Assembly: GCA_018711955.1 (NCBI GenBank)
Contig: DVHQ01000001.1
Span: forward strand, 1-5,767
DNA from: Limiplasma merdipullorum
Lineage (GTDB): Bacteria; Bacillota; Clostridia; Christensenellales; Aristaeellaceae
Direction of reading: 5' to 3'
Length of the DNA: 5,767 nucleotides
Under the pieces are notes generated by a model that made no database searches, was not told the DNA's origin, and was given only the letters and a program-made list of their open reading frames with translations. The position numbers were made by a program, and so were the translations under genes. This document shows positions 1-5,519 of this stretch, piece by piece (the first letter of the stretch is position 1; each line of letters opens with the position of its first letter).

Positions 1-776
1 CGGAAGGGGTAGCCCACTTCCTTTTCAAACCGCTCCAGAATGTAGGGGGACACCGAGGCCGAATAGCCGTACCAGTCCACATACTTCTGCCGCTTAAGCT
101 CGTCAAAGACCAAGGTAAATTGATGGAAGAACGTGGTGTAGCGCACCACATTCACATAAGGATGGCTTTCCAGAAAGGCACGCAGGCGCTTGAGGCTGAA
201 CGCATGCGTCTTGGGCTGGCGCACATCGAAGGTGATCTGGTGCTCAAAGTCCTTCCACCCGTTGACGATGGCATTGTACATGTGCACCGGGTCCCAGATG
301 AGGTAGCACAGAAAGCTGACCGTGTACTCATGGTAGGGTTTGGCATCATGGATGGTCACTGCGCCGTCGGCATAGGACCATTGCGTCGTGTCCACGACCG
401 TGCCCTCGGTGCGGTCCATCACCTCCCACCAGCGGTGGATGTCATCACGGGTGTTGACCTGCATCAGCTCCGGCGACACGCCCTGCATCAGCGGGATGCG
501 CAATTGAGGGCCCTCTGCGGTGGTAAAGTCCGTCATGATGTAGCACTGCTGCACTTCATCCGGATTCTGACGGGCCCAGTCATTATCCTTGCGGGTGGTG
601 TAATAGGTGGCATATACCTTTGCTCCGGTGGAGCGAAGCGCCTCGGGGAAGTCCGTTCCGTCGCAGTCGCGCAGGGCGTCCGCGCCCCAGCGTTCCATCA
701 GCTTAAGGGTATCGCTCACCACGTCCACATCCGTGGGAATGGTTACCCGGCCCGTCAAGCGGTTGTCCTTATCCAT
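1..776 (-). CDS. gnpA: GH112 beta-galactoside phosphorylase (galacto-N-biose/lacto-N-biose phosphorylase type), N-terminal part
   Basis: This gene encodes the first 258 residues of a cytosolic glycoside phosphorylase; the rest lies beyond the left edge (family members are roughly 700 residues or more). GH112 enzymes cleave beta-galactosyl disaccharides with phosphate, giving alpha-galactose 1-phosphate and a free acceptor sugar (GlcNAc/GalNAc, or rhamnose in one subgroup). The call rests on recognisable family segments: GRVTIPTD (residues 9-16), WGADALRDCDGTDFP (30-44), TYYTTRKDN (57-65), TRDDIHRWWEV (109-119), YTVSFLCYLIWDPVHMYN (151-168), FEHQITFDVRQP (177-188) and VVRYTTFFHQFTLVFDE (210-226), then VDWYGYSASVSPYILE. 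There is no signal peptide, as expected for an enzyme acting on imported sugar. The ATG at 776 is preceded by a good ribosome site overlapping the stop codon of the upstream small gene. It is the last visible gene of the sugar operon. The family is secure; the acceptor (LNB/GNB versus galactosyl-rhamnose) cannot be fixed from this fragment. Confidence 0.95.
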   Translation of the reverse strand, partial: MDKDNRLTGRVTIPTDVDVVSDTLKLMERWGADALRDCDGTDFPEALRSTGAKVYATYYTTRKDNDWARQNPDEVQQCYIMTDFTTAEGPQLRIPLMQGVSPELMQVNTRDDIHRWWEVMDRTEGTVVDTTQWSYADGAVTIHDAKPYHEYTVSFLCYLIWDPVHMYNAIVNGWKDFEHQITFDVRQPKTHAFSLKRLRAFLESHPYVNVVRYTTFFHQFTLVFDELKRQKYVDWYGYSASVSPYILERFEKEVGYPF

Positions 777-781
777 TCAGG

Positions 782-788
782 TCACCTC
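782..788 (-). promoter_or_regulatory. Ribosome binding site of the GH112 gene
   Basis: The minus strand reads GAGGTGA, five bases before the ATG at 776. Its first bases overlap the TGA stop (789-787) of the small membrane-protein gene, so translation of the two is probably coupled. It fixes the start of the phosphorylase at MDKDNR. Confidence 0.75.
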
Positions 789-963
789 AACGATTTCTTC
801 GGTTGTAATCCCAGATGATGACGAGCATGCCCACAATCCCCGCGGCCATCTCGCCCAGATTGGCATAGGAAACGCTCCGCTGTCCGTGCATCACCAGTCC
901 GCAGAAAAACAGGAACAGGATCACGCGCACCGCGGTAAGAATCCGCTGCTTCGTGTATTCCAT
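787..963 (-). CDS. Small membrane protein (58 aa), DUF6903-like, of the sugar transport operon
   Basis: An ATG at 963 opens a 58-codon frame ending in TGA at 787. The protein starts MEYTKQRILT and ends IIWDYNRRNR. It has two hydrophobic stretches (about residues 7-25 and 38-51) separated by a short polar link, GQRSVSYANLG (27-37), and a basic tail, which suggests a two-span membrane hairpin. A ribosome site (AAAGGA, 974-979) lies in the last two codons of permease 2, ten bases upstream of the ATG. The gene fits exactly between permease 2 and the phosphorylase, with 7 nt before it and 10 nt after it. From memory, the pattern of a hydrophobic segment, GQR, a second hydrophobic segment and a terminal YNR/YNRK resembles small Firmicutes proteins filed as DUF6903 next to sugar ABC permeases; I could not verify this. 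The function is unknown. An overlapping frame at 782-970 is longer, but its translation is polar and charged and looks like a shadow. Confidence 0.78.
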   Translation of the reverse strand: MEYTKQRILTAVRVILFLFFCGLVMHGQRSVSYANLGEMAAGIVGMLVIIWDYNRRNR

Positions 964-970
964 CGTTCAC

Positions 971-1864
971 TCATCCTTTCAGGCCGCCCAGGGTCATGCC
1001 CTGCGTCAGCTTTTTCTGCACGCAAATATAGAGGATCAGCGTGGGCAGCATCACCAGCACCAGGCCGGCGTACATCTGTCCGTACTGGGCCGCCGCGTTC
1101 TGTGCTTTCATCAGATTCATCAGGCCCACCGGCAGGGTCTTGGGCCCCTTGGGGTCGGTCAGCAGCGTCATGGCAATGATGTATTCGTTCCAGAAGGACA
1201 GGAAGTTAAAGAGGATCACGGTCACGATGCTGGGCTTTGCCATGGGGAAGATCACCTTCACCATGGTGCGCGTATAGGAAGCGCCGTCGATATAGGCGGC
1301 TTCCTCATAGGCTTTGGGCAGCGTAGCGAAGTAGCCGGACAACAGGTAAATCGTGAAGGGCAAGGCTGTGGACGCGTACACCACCGCCAGCATCACGATG
1401 TTATTGAGGAACAATCCGTCGATTCCGATGCCCCGTAGCGCCTTGTCCGCATCCACAAACATCAGAAAGATGGGCACGACGATGTAGTTGACGTTGATGA
1501 ACAATCCGCCCATGAACAGGGTGTTGAGCAGCTTGACGCCCCGAAAGCGGAAACGGCTGAGCACATAGGCGGCGGGCAGCGCCACCACCAGCAGCAGCGC
1601 CAGCGCGATGGCCGTGGTCAGCACGGAGTTGAGCATGAATTCCCCCATCCGGGCCGTGGTCCAGGCATCCACGAAATTCTGCCAGTACACGCCCAGAGGG
1701 AGAGCCCAGGGGCTGCCGTAGAACTCGGCATTCTGCTTGATGGAAGCCATGAACACCCAGGCCACGGGCACCAGAATGCAGATGGCCAGCACGGCCAGCA
1801 CCACGTAGATGAAAATGTGATAGAGCTGTTCGCCGGTGAAGCGAGGCTTGCGCTTTTCTTGCAT
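971..1864 (-). CDS. Carbohydrate ABC transporter permease, MalG/UgpE type (297 aa)
   Basis: This is the second of two inner permease subunits of a CUT1-type sugar importer. It forms half of the membrane channel and contacts the ATPase from the cytoplasmic side. A basic N-terminus (MQEKRKPRFTGEQ) is followed by a first membrane span at about residues 17-40. A periplasm-facing segment contains the MalG-like LPLGVYWQNFVDAW (55-68), and further spans lie near 80-103, 116-137, 154-180, 211-232 and 264-283. The ATPase-docking EAA loop is clear at 187-211 (EEAAYIDGA, then IFPMAKP). The C-terminus QKKLTQGMTLGGLKG is typical of this subfamily. The ATG at 1864 has AAGGAGG (1872-1878) seven bases upstream. 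That site contains the last bases of permease 1, whose TAA stop is at 1879-1877, so the two genes are tightly coupled. Length is normal. The sugar is inferred only from the adjacent GH112 gene. Confidence 0.95.
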   Translation of the reverse strand: MQEKRKPRFTGEQLYHIFIYVVLAVLAICILVPVAWVFMASIKQNAEFYGSPWALPLGVYWQNFVDAWTTARMGEFMLNSVLTTAIALALLLVVALPAAYVLSRFRFRGVKLLNTLFMGGLFINVNYIVVPIFLMFVDADKALRGIGIDGLFLNNIVMLAVVYASTALPFTIYLLSGYFATLPKAYEEAAYIDGASYTRTMVKVIFPMAKPSIVTVILFNFLSFWNEYIIAMTLLTDPKGPKTLPVGLMNLMKAQNAAAQYGQMYAGLVLVMLPTLILYICVQKKLTQGMTLGGLKG

Positions 1865-1876
1865 GTTGCCGCCTCC

Positions 1877-2770
1877 TTAGTATTCCAGCACATCGCGCCT
1901 GGTGATGGCGTTGATGATGGCGCTGAGCGCGAAGGAAAACGCGAACACCACCACGCCGATTGCCATGCCGTAGCCGTAGGAGGAGTTGGTGTACGCCTGC
2001 TTGTACATGTAGCTGAGAAATACCTCGGTGCTTCCGTCCGGGCCGCCGGAGGTCATGGCCTTGACAAACATAAAACTCATGTTGATGGTGGAGATGATAA
2101 AGAAGGTAAGGGTGGTGCGCAGGTTGGTCCAGATCAGCGGCAGGGTGATGTGGAAGAACTGGTGGATGCGCCCTGCTCCCTCCAGATTGGCCGATTCATA
2201 CAGCGATTCCGGGATGGAGGCCATGGAAGCCATATACATGACCATGTAGTAGCCGATGGCCTGCCAGATCATGGCGCCGGCCAGGCTGTAAATCACGATG
2301 CTCTGATCGCCCAGCCAGTAGACGGGTTCCGCATCCGCCCCGCGAAACAGCGCCAGAATGGAATTGAGCATACCGTTGTTGGCGTCATAAATGGCGGAGA
2401 ATATGGCGCTGATGATGACGATGGAGAGAATGTTAGGAATATAGAACACCACGCGAAAGAAGTTTTGCCCCTTGATCTTTTCGCGGGACAGAATGGCCGC
2501 AAAAATGATGGCCAGCGACATGGTGATCACACTGACAACCACGATCAAAAGCAGCGTATTTTCCACGGATTGCAGGAACTTCATATCCCGGAAGAGTTTG
2601 GTGAAGTTTTCAAAGCCTACAAACGTGCGCCTGGACGAAAAGCCGCCCCATTTGTACAGGGACATGCGGAAGATATTGAAGGTAGGCAGAATCATGAAGA
2701 CAAAGAACAGAAGCACCGCCGGCAGCACGCACATCGCGATGAACCTGCCTCTCCCCTTTTGCTTATCCAA
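1877..2770 (-). CDS. Carbohydrate ABC transporter permease, MalF/UgpA type (297 aa, TTG start)
   Basis: This is the first permease subunit of the CUT1 sugar importer, partner of the MalG-type gene just downstream. After a basic start (MDKQKGRGRF), spans lie at about residues 11-34, 69-93, 107-127, 159-180, 217-237 and 267-289. The family segment LPTFNIFRMSLYKWGGF sits at 28-44. The EAA loop that docks the ATPase is at 189-212 (SLYESANLEGAG, then HITLPLI), and SGGPDGSTEVFLSYMYKQAY (241-260) is typical of MalF/UgpA types. No ATG lies at a sensible N-terminal position. A TTG at 2788 would place the ribosome site inside the gene, whereas the TTG at 2770 has AGGAGG seven bases upstream, so I chose the latter. 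The next ATG (Met13) would cut into the first span. An 86-nt gap with a strong hairpin separates this gene from the binding-protein gene. Confidence 0.94.
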   Translation of the reverse strand: MDKQKGRGRFIAMCVLPAVLLFFVFMILPTFNIFRMSLYKWGGFSSRRTFVGFENFTKLFRDMKFLQSVENTLLLIVVVSVITMSLAIIFAAILSREKIKGQNFFRVVFYIPNILSIVIISAIFSAIYDANNGMLNSILALFRGADAEPVYWLGDQSIVIYSLAGAMIWQAIGYYMVMYMASMASIPESLYESANLEGAGRIHQFFHITLPLIWTNLRTTLTFFIISTINMSFMFVKAMTSGGPDGSTEVFLSYMYKQAYTNSSYGYGMAIGVVVFAFSFALSAIINAITRRDVLEY

Positions 2771-2777
2771 AGCGTTT

Positions 2778-2783
2778 CCTCCT
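2778..2783 (-). promoter_or_regulatory. Ribosome binding site selecting a TTG start for permease 1
   Basis: The minus strand reads GAGAGGAGG, and the core AGGAGG ends seven bases before TTG at 2770-2768. This placement rejects the longer TTG frame at 2788 and explains why a gene with no early ATG is still translated. A strong site paired with a weak start codon suggests moderate expression. Confidence 0.75.
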
Positions 2784-2807
2784 CTCAAGGGCCTGACCGA
2801 TGAGAAA

Positions 2808-2841
2808 GGCCGCGGCGAGCAGCTTCCTGCTTGCCGCGGCC
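2808..2841 (-). promoter_or_regulatory. Strong intercistronic hairpin between binding-protein and permease genes
   Basis: The gap between the two genes holds an almost perfect stem-loop. GGCCGCGGC (2841-2833 on the minus strand) pairs with GCCGCGGCC (2816-2808) over 9 bp. One A-C mismatch (2832/2817) follows, then AGCAG pairs with CTGCT over 5 bp, closed by a four-base loop (2823-2826). The stem is followed by TTTCTC, too poor in T for an efficient terminator. The likely roles are partial termination or protection of the upstream binding-protein mRNA from 3' exonuclease decay, as at SBP-permease junctions in other sugar operons. The role is inferred; the structure is seen directly. Confidence 0.82.
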
Positions 2842-2856
2842 AACGGATGGCGGACC

Positions 2857-4152
2857 TTACTTGAGCGCCTGGCGGAGCAGGTCGCTGTCGATCTTGATCT
2901 GCTCAATCCACTGCTCCTGGGTCTTGTCGCCGCTGACCAGGGAGTTCACCGCGCCAAACACCGTGTCGGCGAAGTTGACGCCCTCGACGGGGTCGGTGGC
3001 GGCGAAGTTACCCAGAGCGGCCTTGGCGCCGTTGTCATAGATGGAGTAGAACAGCTTGCTGTCGCCCTCCAGCGTATCGGCAAAGCCGACGATGGGCTGG
3101 ATCGCGCCGCCCTTGGCGAAGATCTCGGCGGCCACATCGGAGTACATGAAGGCCACGAACTGCTTGGCGGCGTCCTTGTTGACGGCCTCGGAGGGGATCC
3201 AGAGCTGCTCGAACCAGGTGTAGCTGTAGCGGTCGCTGCCTTCGGAGACGGCGGGCAGAGCGGTGAAGCCCCACTTGAAGCCCTCGGCGCGAGGCGCGTC
3301 GGCCATCTCGTCAATGACCCAGGTGCCGTTGGGCATGAAGAGCGCCTTGTTGTCCAGGATCAGCTGCTGGTTCTTGGTGAAGTTGTCGTTGTTGGCGTTG
3401 GAGGGAACGGACTTCTCGGTGTAGGTAGCCAGCTTGGCGACGATGTCAAAGGCGAGCTGCGCTTCCTCGGTGTCCCAGATGCCCTCGGCGTAGTTGGTCG
3501 CCTGGGTGAAGAACTCGGGGCCGCCGCACTCGTAGAGCAGCGCGTAGAAGAACGCGTCGAAGTAGCCGGCGGTCGGATAGGCGAACAGCGCGATGCCCTC
3601 GGCAGCGGCCACGTCGCCCAGCGCCCACATCTCATCCCAGGTCTCGGGCACTTCCCAGCCCTTTTCCTCAAACAGGCCGGCGTTGTAGAACAGGCCGCAG
3701 GGGCTGTAGAACATGGGAGCCATGTAGGTCTTGCCGTCGCCGTAGGGATTGGTCAGGGAGCTCTCGGTGAAGCCGCCGGCGATCTTCTCGCTCACCAGCT
3801 TGTCTTCGCCGGGCACGGTCATGCTCAGCACGTCGGTGATGTCCTCAAGCAGGTTTTCCTTGATGAGGGTCTCGGTAAGAGCGGCGGGACGGCCGGTGGC
3901 CAGGTGCACCACATCGGGGAAGTCGCCGGCCTTCATGGGCGCGGAGATGACATCCTCCAGGTTTTTGTCGGTCACCAGGTCCACCTGGATGCCGGTGAGC
4001 TCGGTGAACGCGGCGGTGACTTCCTGCCAGATCTCAGAGCCGTAAGCGGTCTCGATCGCGGCCACGCTCAGGGTGGTGCCTTCGGCCATCGCGGGGATGC
4101 TCAGGCCGAGCGCCAGGATCAGCGCAAGGAACAGGCTGACAAGTTTTTTCAT
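2857..4152 (-). CDS. Extracellular sugar-binding protein of an ABC importer (431 aa)
   Basis: This gene encodes the solute receptor of the transporter (UgpB/MalE-like family 1 binding protein). It captures an oligosaccharide outside the membrane and delivers it to the permease pair. Residues 1-23 form a classic Sec signal peptide: K2-K3, a hydrophobic core at 4-18, and PAMA before E24 with Ala at -3 and -1. There is no lipobox cysteine. Family signs include YGSEIWQEVTAAFTELTGIQVDLV (37-60), FPDVVHLATGRPA (78-90), YMAPMFYSPCGLFYNAGLFEEKGWEVPETWDEM (143-175) and ALFMPNGTWVIDEM (270-283). The GWEVPETWDE segment and the N-terminal part recall NgcE-like N-acetylglucosamine/chitobiose receptors, which would suit an N-acetylhexosamine disaccharide; that link is from memory. 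The frame could be extended upstream to 4251, but the ATG at 4152 has AAGGAGG nine bases before it and begins the signal peptide. It is the first gene of the operon, with strongly biased codons (GCC, AAG, GTC), consistent with high expression. Confidence 0.95.
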   Translation of the reverse strand: MKKLVSLFLALILALGLSIPAMAEGTTLSVAAIETAYGSEIWQEVTAAFTELTGIQVDLVTDKNLEDVISAPMKAGDFPDVVHLATGRPAALTETLIKENLLEDITDVLSMTVPGEDKLVSEKIAGGFTESSLTNPYGDGKTYMAPMFYSPCGLFYNAGLFEEKGWEVPETWDEMWALGDVAAAEGIALFAYPTAGYFDAFFYALLYECGGPEFFTQATNYAEGIWDTEEAQLAFDIVAKLATYTEKSVPSNANNDNFTKNQQLILDNKALFMPNGTWVIDEMADAPRAEGFKWGFTALPAVSEGSDRYSYTWFEQLWIPSEAVNKDAAKQFVAFMYSDVAAEIFAKGGAIQPIVGFADTLEGDSKLFYSIYDNGAKAALGNFAATDPVEGVNFADTVFGAVNSLVSGDKTQEQWIEQIKIDSDLLRQALK

Positions 4153-4161
4153 GAACAAACG

Positions 4162-4168
4162 CCTCCTT
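4162..4168 (-). promoter_or_regulatory. Ribosome binding site of the binding-protein gene
   Basis: The minus strand reads AAGGAGG, a near-consensus site, nine bases before the ATG at 4152. It decides against the 33-residue upstream extension (start at 4251), whose extra residues are arginine-rich and would bury the signal peptide. Confidence 0.85.
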
Positions 4169-4221
4169 CGTTGCATAGAACGGTCAAGTTGCACAAGAGC
4201 ATGCGCCCTTTTCATGGCAAT

Positions 4222-4230
4222 ATTGTAGCA
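4222..4230 (-). promoter_or_regulatory. Probable promoter of the sugar operon (extended -10)
   Basis: The minus strand reads TGCTACAAT (4230-4222): a one-mismatch -10 hexamer TACAAT preceded by the TG of an extended -10 element. The hexamer at the normal -35 distance (TGGCTC, 4250-4245) is poor, so the extended -10 probably carries recognition or an activator helps. Transcription would start near 4215, giving a leader of about 60 bases before the binding-protein ATG. An AT-rich tract (about 4251-4282) lies just upstream. I found no convincing CcpA operator. Confidence 0.55.
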
Positions 4231-4330
4231 CACGGTCCAAAGAGGAGCCATTCAATTCATTGCTGTATATTTTAGGTTTTTTGCGTTTGGGCCGCCATCG
4301 CCGGCCGGTGGTTCCAGCACGCAAAATGCC

Positions 4331-4350
4331 CTTCCCTCCATCACGGGAAG
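4331..4350. repeat. Inverted repeat CTTCCC-N8-GGGAAG
   Basis: Two perfect 6-bp arms (4331-4336 and 4345-4350) flank an 8-base spacer, between the ger terminator and the sugar-operon promoter. No T-run follows it that would make a terminator on either strand. It lies more than 100 bp upstream of the -10, so it could be an upstream operator, a transcript hairpin or chance. Confidence 0.35.
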
Positions 4351-4358
4351 AGACGTTC

Positions 4359-4386
4359 AAAAAAAGCGGAGCTTCCAACGCCCCGC
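4359..4386 (-). terminator. Rho-independent terminator of the ger operon
   Basis: On the minus strand, GCGGGGC (4386-4380) pairs with GCTCCGC (4372-4366) over 7 bp with one G-T wobble, around a 7-base loop. Seven T residues (4365-4359) follow directly. It begins 24 bases after the GerC stop and separates the germination genes from the sugar operon. On the plus strand the stem is followed by A residues, so it acts in one direction only. Confidence 0.88.
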
Positions 4387-4409
4387 GAAAAAAATCGGAA
4401 AACGGCCCC

Positions 4410-5519
4410 TCACTCCACGACCGTCACGATCTGTGCCTCCCGGAAGCGCCTGCGAAAGCCGTAGGCCTCCAGCTCCGCGTCCGTATAAAACGCGCCGGCT
4501 GCATGCCAGCCAAAGCCGAAAGAATCACAGCCCAGCGCCTGCAGCTTCTCCAGCACGGCCTGCACCTCGTCCCGGCTCTCGGCCAGGGCGCTGTCCCCAG
4601 GCAAAAACAGCTGAAGCTGAAGCTGCTCGCCGTCGATGGCCACGGCACGCCGCCCCTCAATCATGGCCAGCGTGGCGATCTGCGTCTCCCGCGCGGTCAG
4701 AATACCGCTGACGCGCCCCTCGCTCACGGCGGCGCTGCCCAGGTATTCCACGGGGTTGACGCTGGTCTGGGGCAGCAGGCCTGCCAGAATGTCCTCCGGC
4801 AGCATCGCACCGGACCAGGGCTCGCCTCCGGCAAAGGCAGCGGCGTCCGTTCCCGATCCGCCTGCGCCGCTCTGGCCCGAGCCGCCCTGCTGGCCACCGG
4901 ATGCCTCTCCCTGGCTCTTATCCTGCTCAGGCACCAGATTCTGGTTTATCGCACAGATGCACACAAGCGGGTCCGCCTTCCCGTCGCCAAGCTCCTGTAC
5001 GCAGGAGGAAAGGCTGCTGTAGGGCAGCATGCGCTCCTGACGAAGCTGTTCAAACAGCAGGTTGAGATGCGTGCTCAGCCGCATGCCCAGATCCGGCTTC
5101 TGCGCGGCCATCACCTCGGCCGCATTGCCCAGCGCCACCATCACATAGGCGTCAGGCCGCATGCTGGGCATTTCAAACAGCGTGCGCAGCAGCGGGCGCA
5201 GGTGGGTGGTGGAGGCCAGATCATAGCTGAGCAGGCACAGGCGCACCTGGGAAAAATTGAAAGGATAGGGCGTGGAGGCGGACAGCACGCGCATCGCGTC
5301 GGCAAAGCTGTCTCCTGTGGCGGTCAGCACATCGTAGGCCGCCGCCCCGCTTTCGGTGCTGCTCTGAGGCGCCTGTACCCCTACCTGGTAGCGTCCCTTT
5401 TCATCCAGGTCCACGCTCAGGCAAATGGGGTATACCTGCCGCTCCAGAGAAGCATAGCTGCATGCGCCCAGCAGCGGAGCCGTCGCCAATATCAGGCATA
5501 GCAACCACACGCGTTTCAT
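4410..5519 (-). CDS. GerAC-type spore germination lipoprotein, Ger(x)C family (369 aa)
   Basis: This is a subunit of a nutrient germinant receptor (GerA/GerB/GerC complex), anchored by a lipid to the outer face of the spore inner membrane. The N-terminus is a lipoprotein signal: MKRVWLLCLILATAPLLGAC, with the lipid-attachment Cys at 20. Family segments follow: LERQVYPICLSVDLDEKGRYQVGVQAP (25-51), ATGDSFADAMRVLSASTPYPFNFSQVRLCLLSYDLA (67-102), and an RPDAYVMVALGNAAEVM stretch (121-137). SAAVSEGRVSGIL (262-274) matches the family's 'glavF...lvG.l' region, and LEKLQALGCDSFGFG (323-337) matches its C-terminal helix and D.fGfG motif. Two oddities stand out. Residues about 201-232 are a Gly/Ser/Gln/Ala-rich linker, and only about 35 residues separate the 'SGIL' region from the C-terminal helix, so domain 3 looks shortened. 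The ATG at 5519 overlaps the TGA of the preceding permease gene (ATGA), with GGAAGG ten bases upstream. Confidence 0.88.
   Translation of the reverse strand: MKRVWLLCLILATAPLLGACSYASLERQVYPICLSVDLDEKGRYQVGVQAPQSSTESGAAAYDVLTATGDSFADAMRVLSASTPYPFNFSQVRLCLLSYDLASTTHLRPLLRTLFEMPSMRPDAYVMVALGNAAEVMAAQKPDLGMRLSTHLNLLFEQLRQERMLPYSSLSSCVQELGDGKADPLVCICAINQNLVPEQDKSQGEASGGQQGGSGQSGAGGSGTDAAAFAGGEPWSGAMLPEDILAGLLPQTSVNPVEYLGSAAVSEGRVSGILTARETQIATLAMIEGRRAVAIDGEQLQLQLFLPGDSALAESRDEVQAVLEKLQALGCDSFGFGWHAAGAFYTDAELEAYGFRRRFREAQIVTVVE

Noticed and set aside
120..818. Plus-strand 232-codon open frame opposite the phosphorylase
   Set aside because: The minus frame carries many GH112 motifs through this whole stretch; the plus frame has no family resemblance.
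782..970. 62-codon minus-strand frame overlapping the small membrane protein
   Set aside because: It starts at GTG, has no well-placed ribosome site, and gives a charged, featureless translation. The frame at 787-963 has an ATG, a ribosome site and two membrane segments.
1817..2803. Plus-strand 328-codon open frame opposite permease 1
   Set aside because: Its translation is rich in His, Asp and Gly and is the complement of membrane-protein codons; the minus frame is an unmistakable permease.
1..4152. Possible missing ATPase gene as a defect of the transporter
   Set aside because: CUT1 importers in Firmicutes commonly lack their own ATPase gene and use a shared MsmX/MsmK-type subunit, so the absence is expected and not a deletion.
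4170..4193. Direct repeat GTTGCA (4170-4175 and 4188-4193), 18 bp apart, in the leader
   Set aside because: Six-base repeats are expected by chance at this length; there is no further symmetry or T-run to suggest an operator or riboswitch.
4153..4251. Upstream extension of the binding protein (33 residues)
   Set aside because: It would put an Arg-rich stretch ahead of a normal signal peptide and would run across the probable promoter; the ATG at 4152 has a near-consensus ribosome site.
2800..4275. Plus-strand 491-codon open frame opposite the binding-protein gene
   Set aside because: It is antisense to a clear family member with strongly GC-biased codons, which leave few stops on the other strand. 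Its translation is rich in Gly, Val, His and Gln, with no recognisable domain.
4289..4312. GC-rich imperfect palindrome around CCGGCCGG
   Set aside because: The stem is short with mismatches and has no T-run after it on either strand; it is unremarkable in GC-rich DNA.
4260..5501. Plus-strand 413-codon open frame opposite the GerC gene
   Set aside because: It is a shadow of the GerC coding strand, has no domain or convincing ribosome site, and starts inside the intergenic regulatory region.
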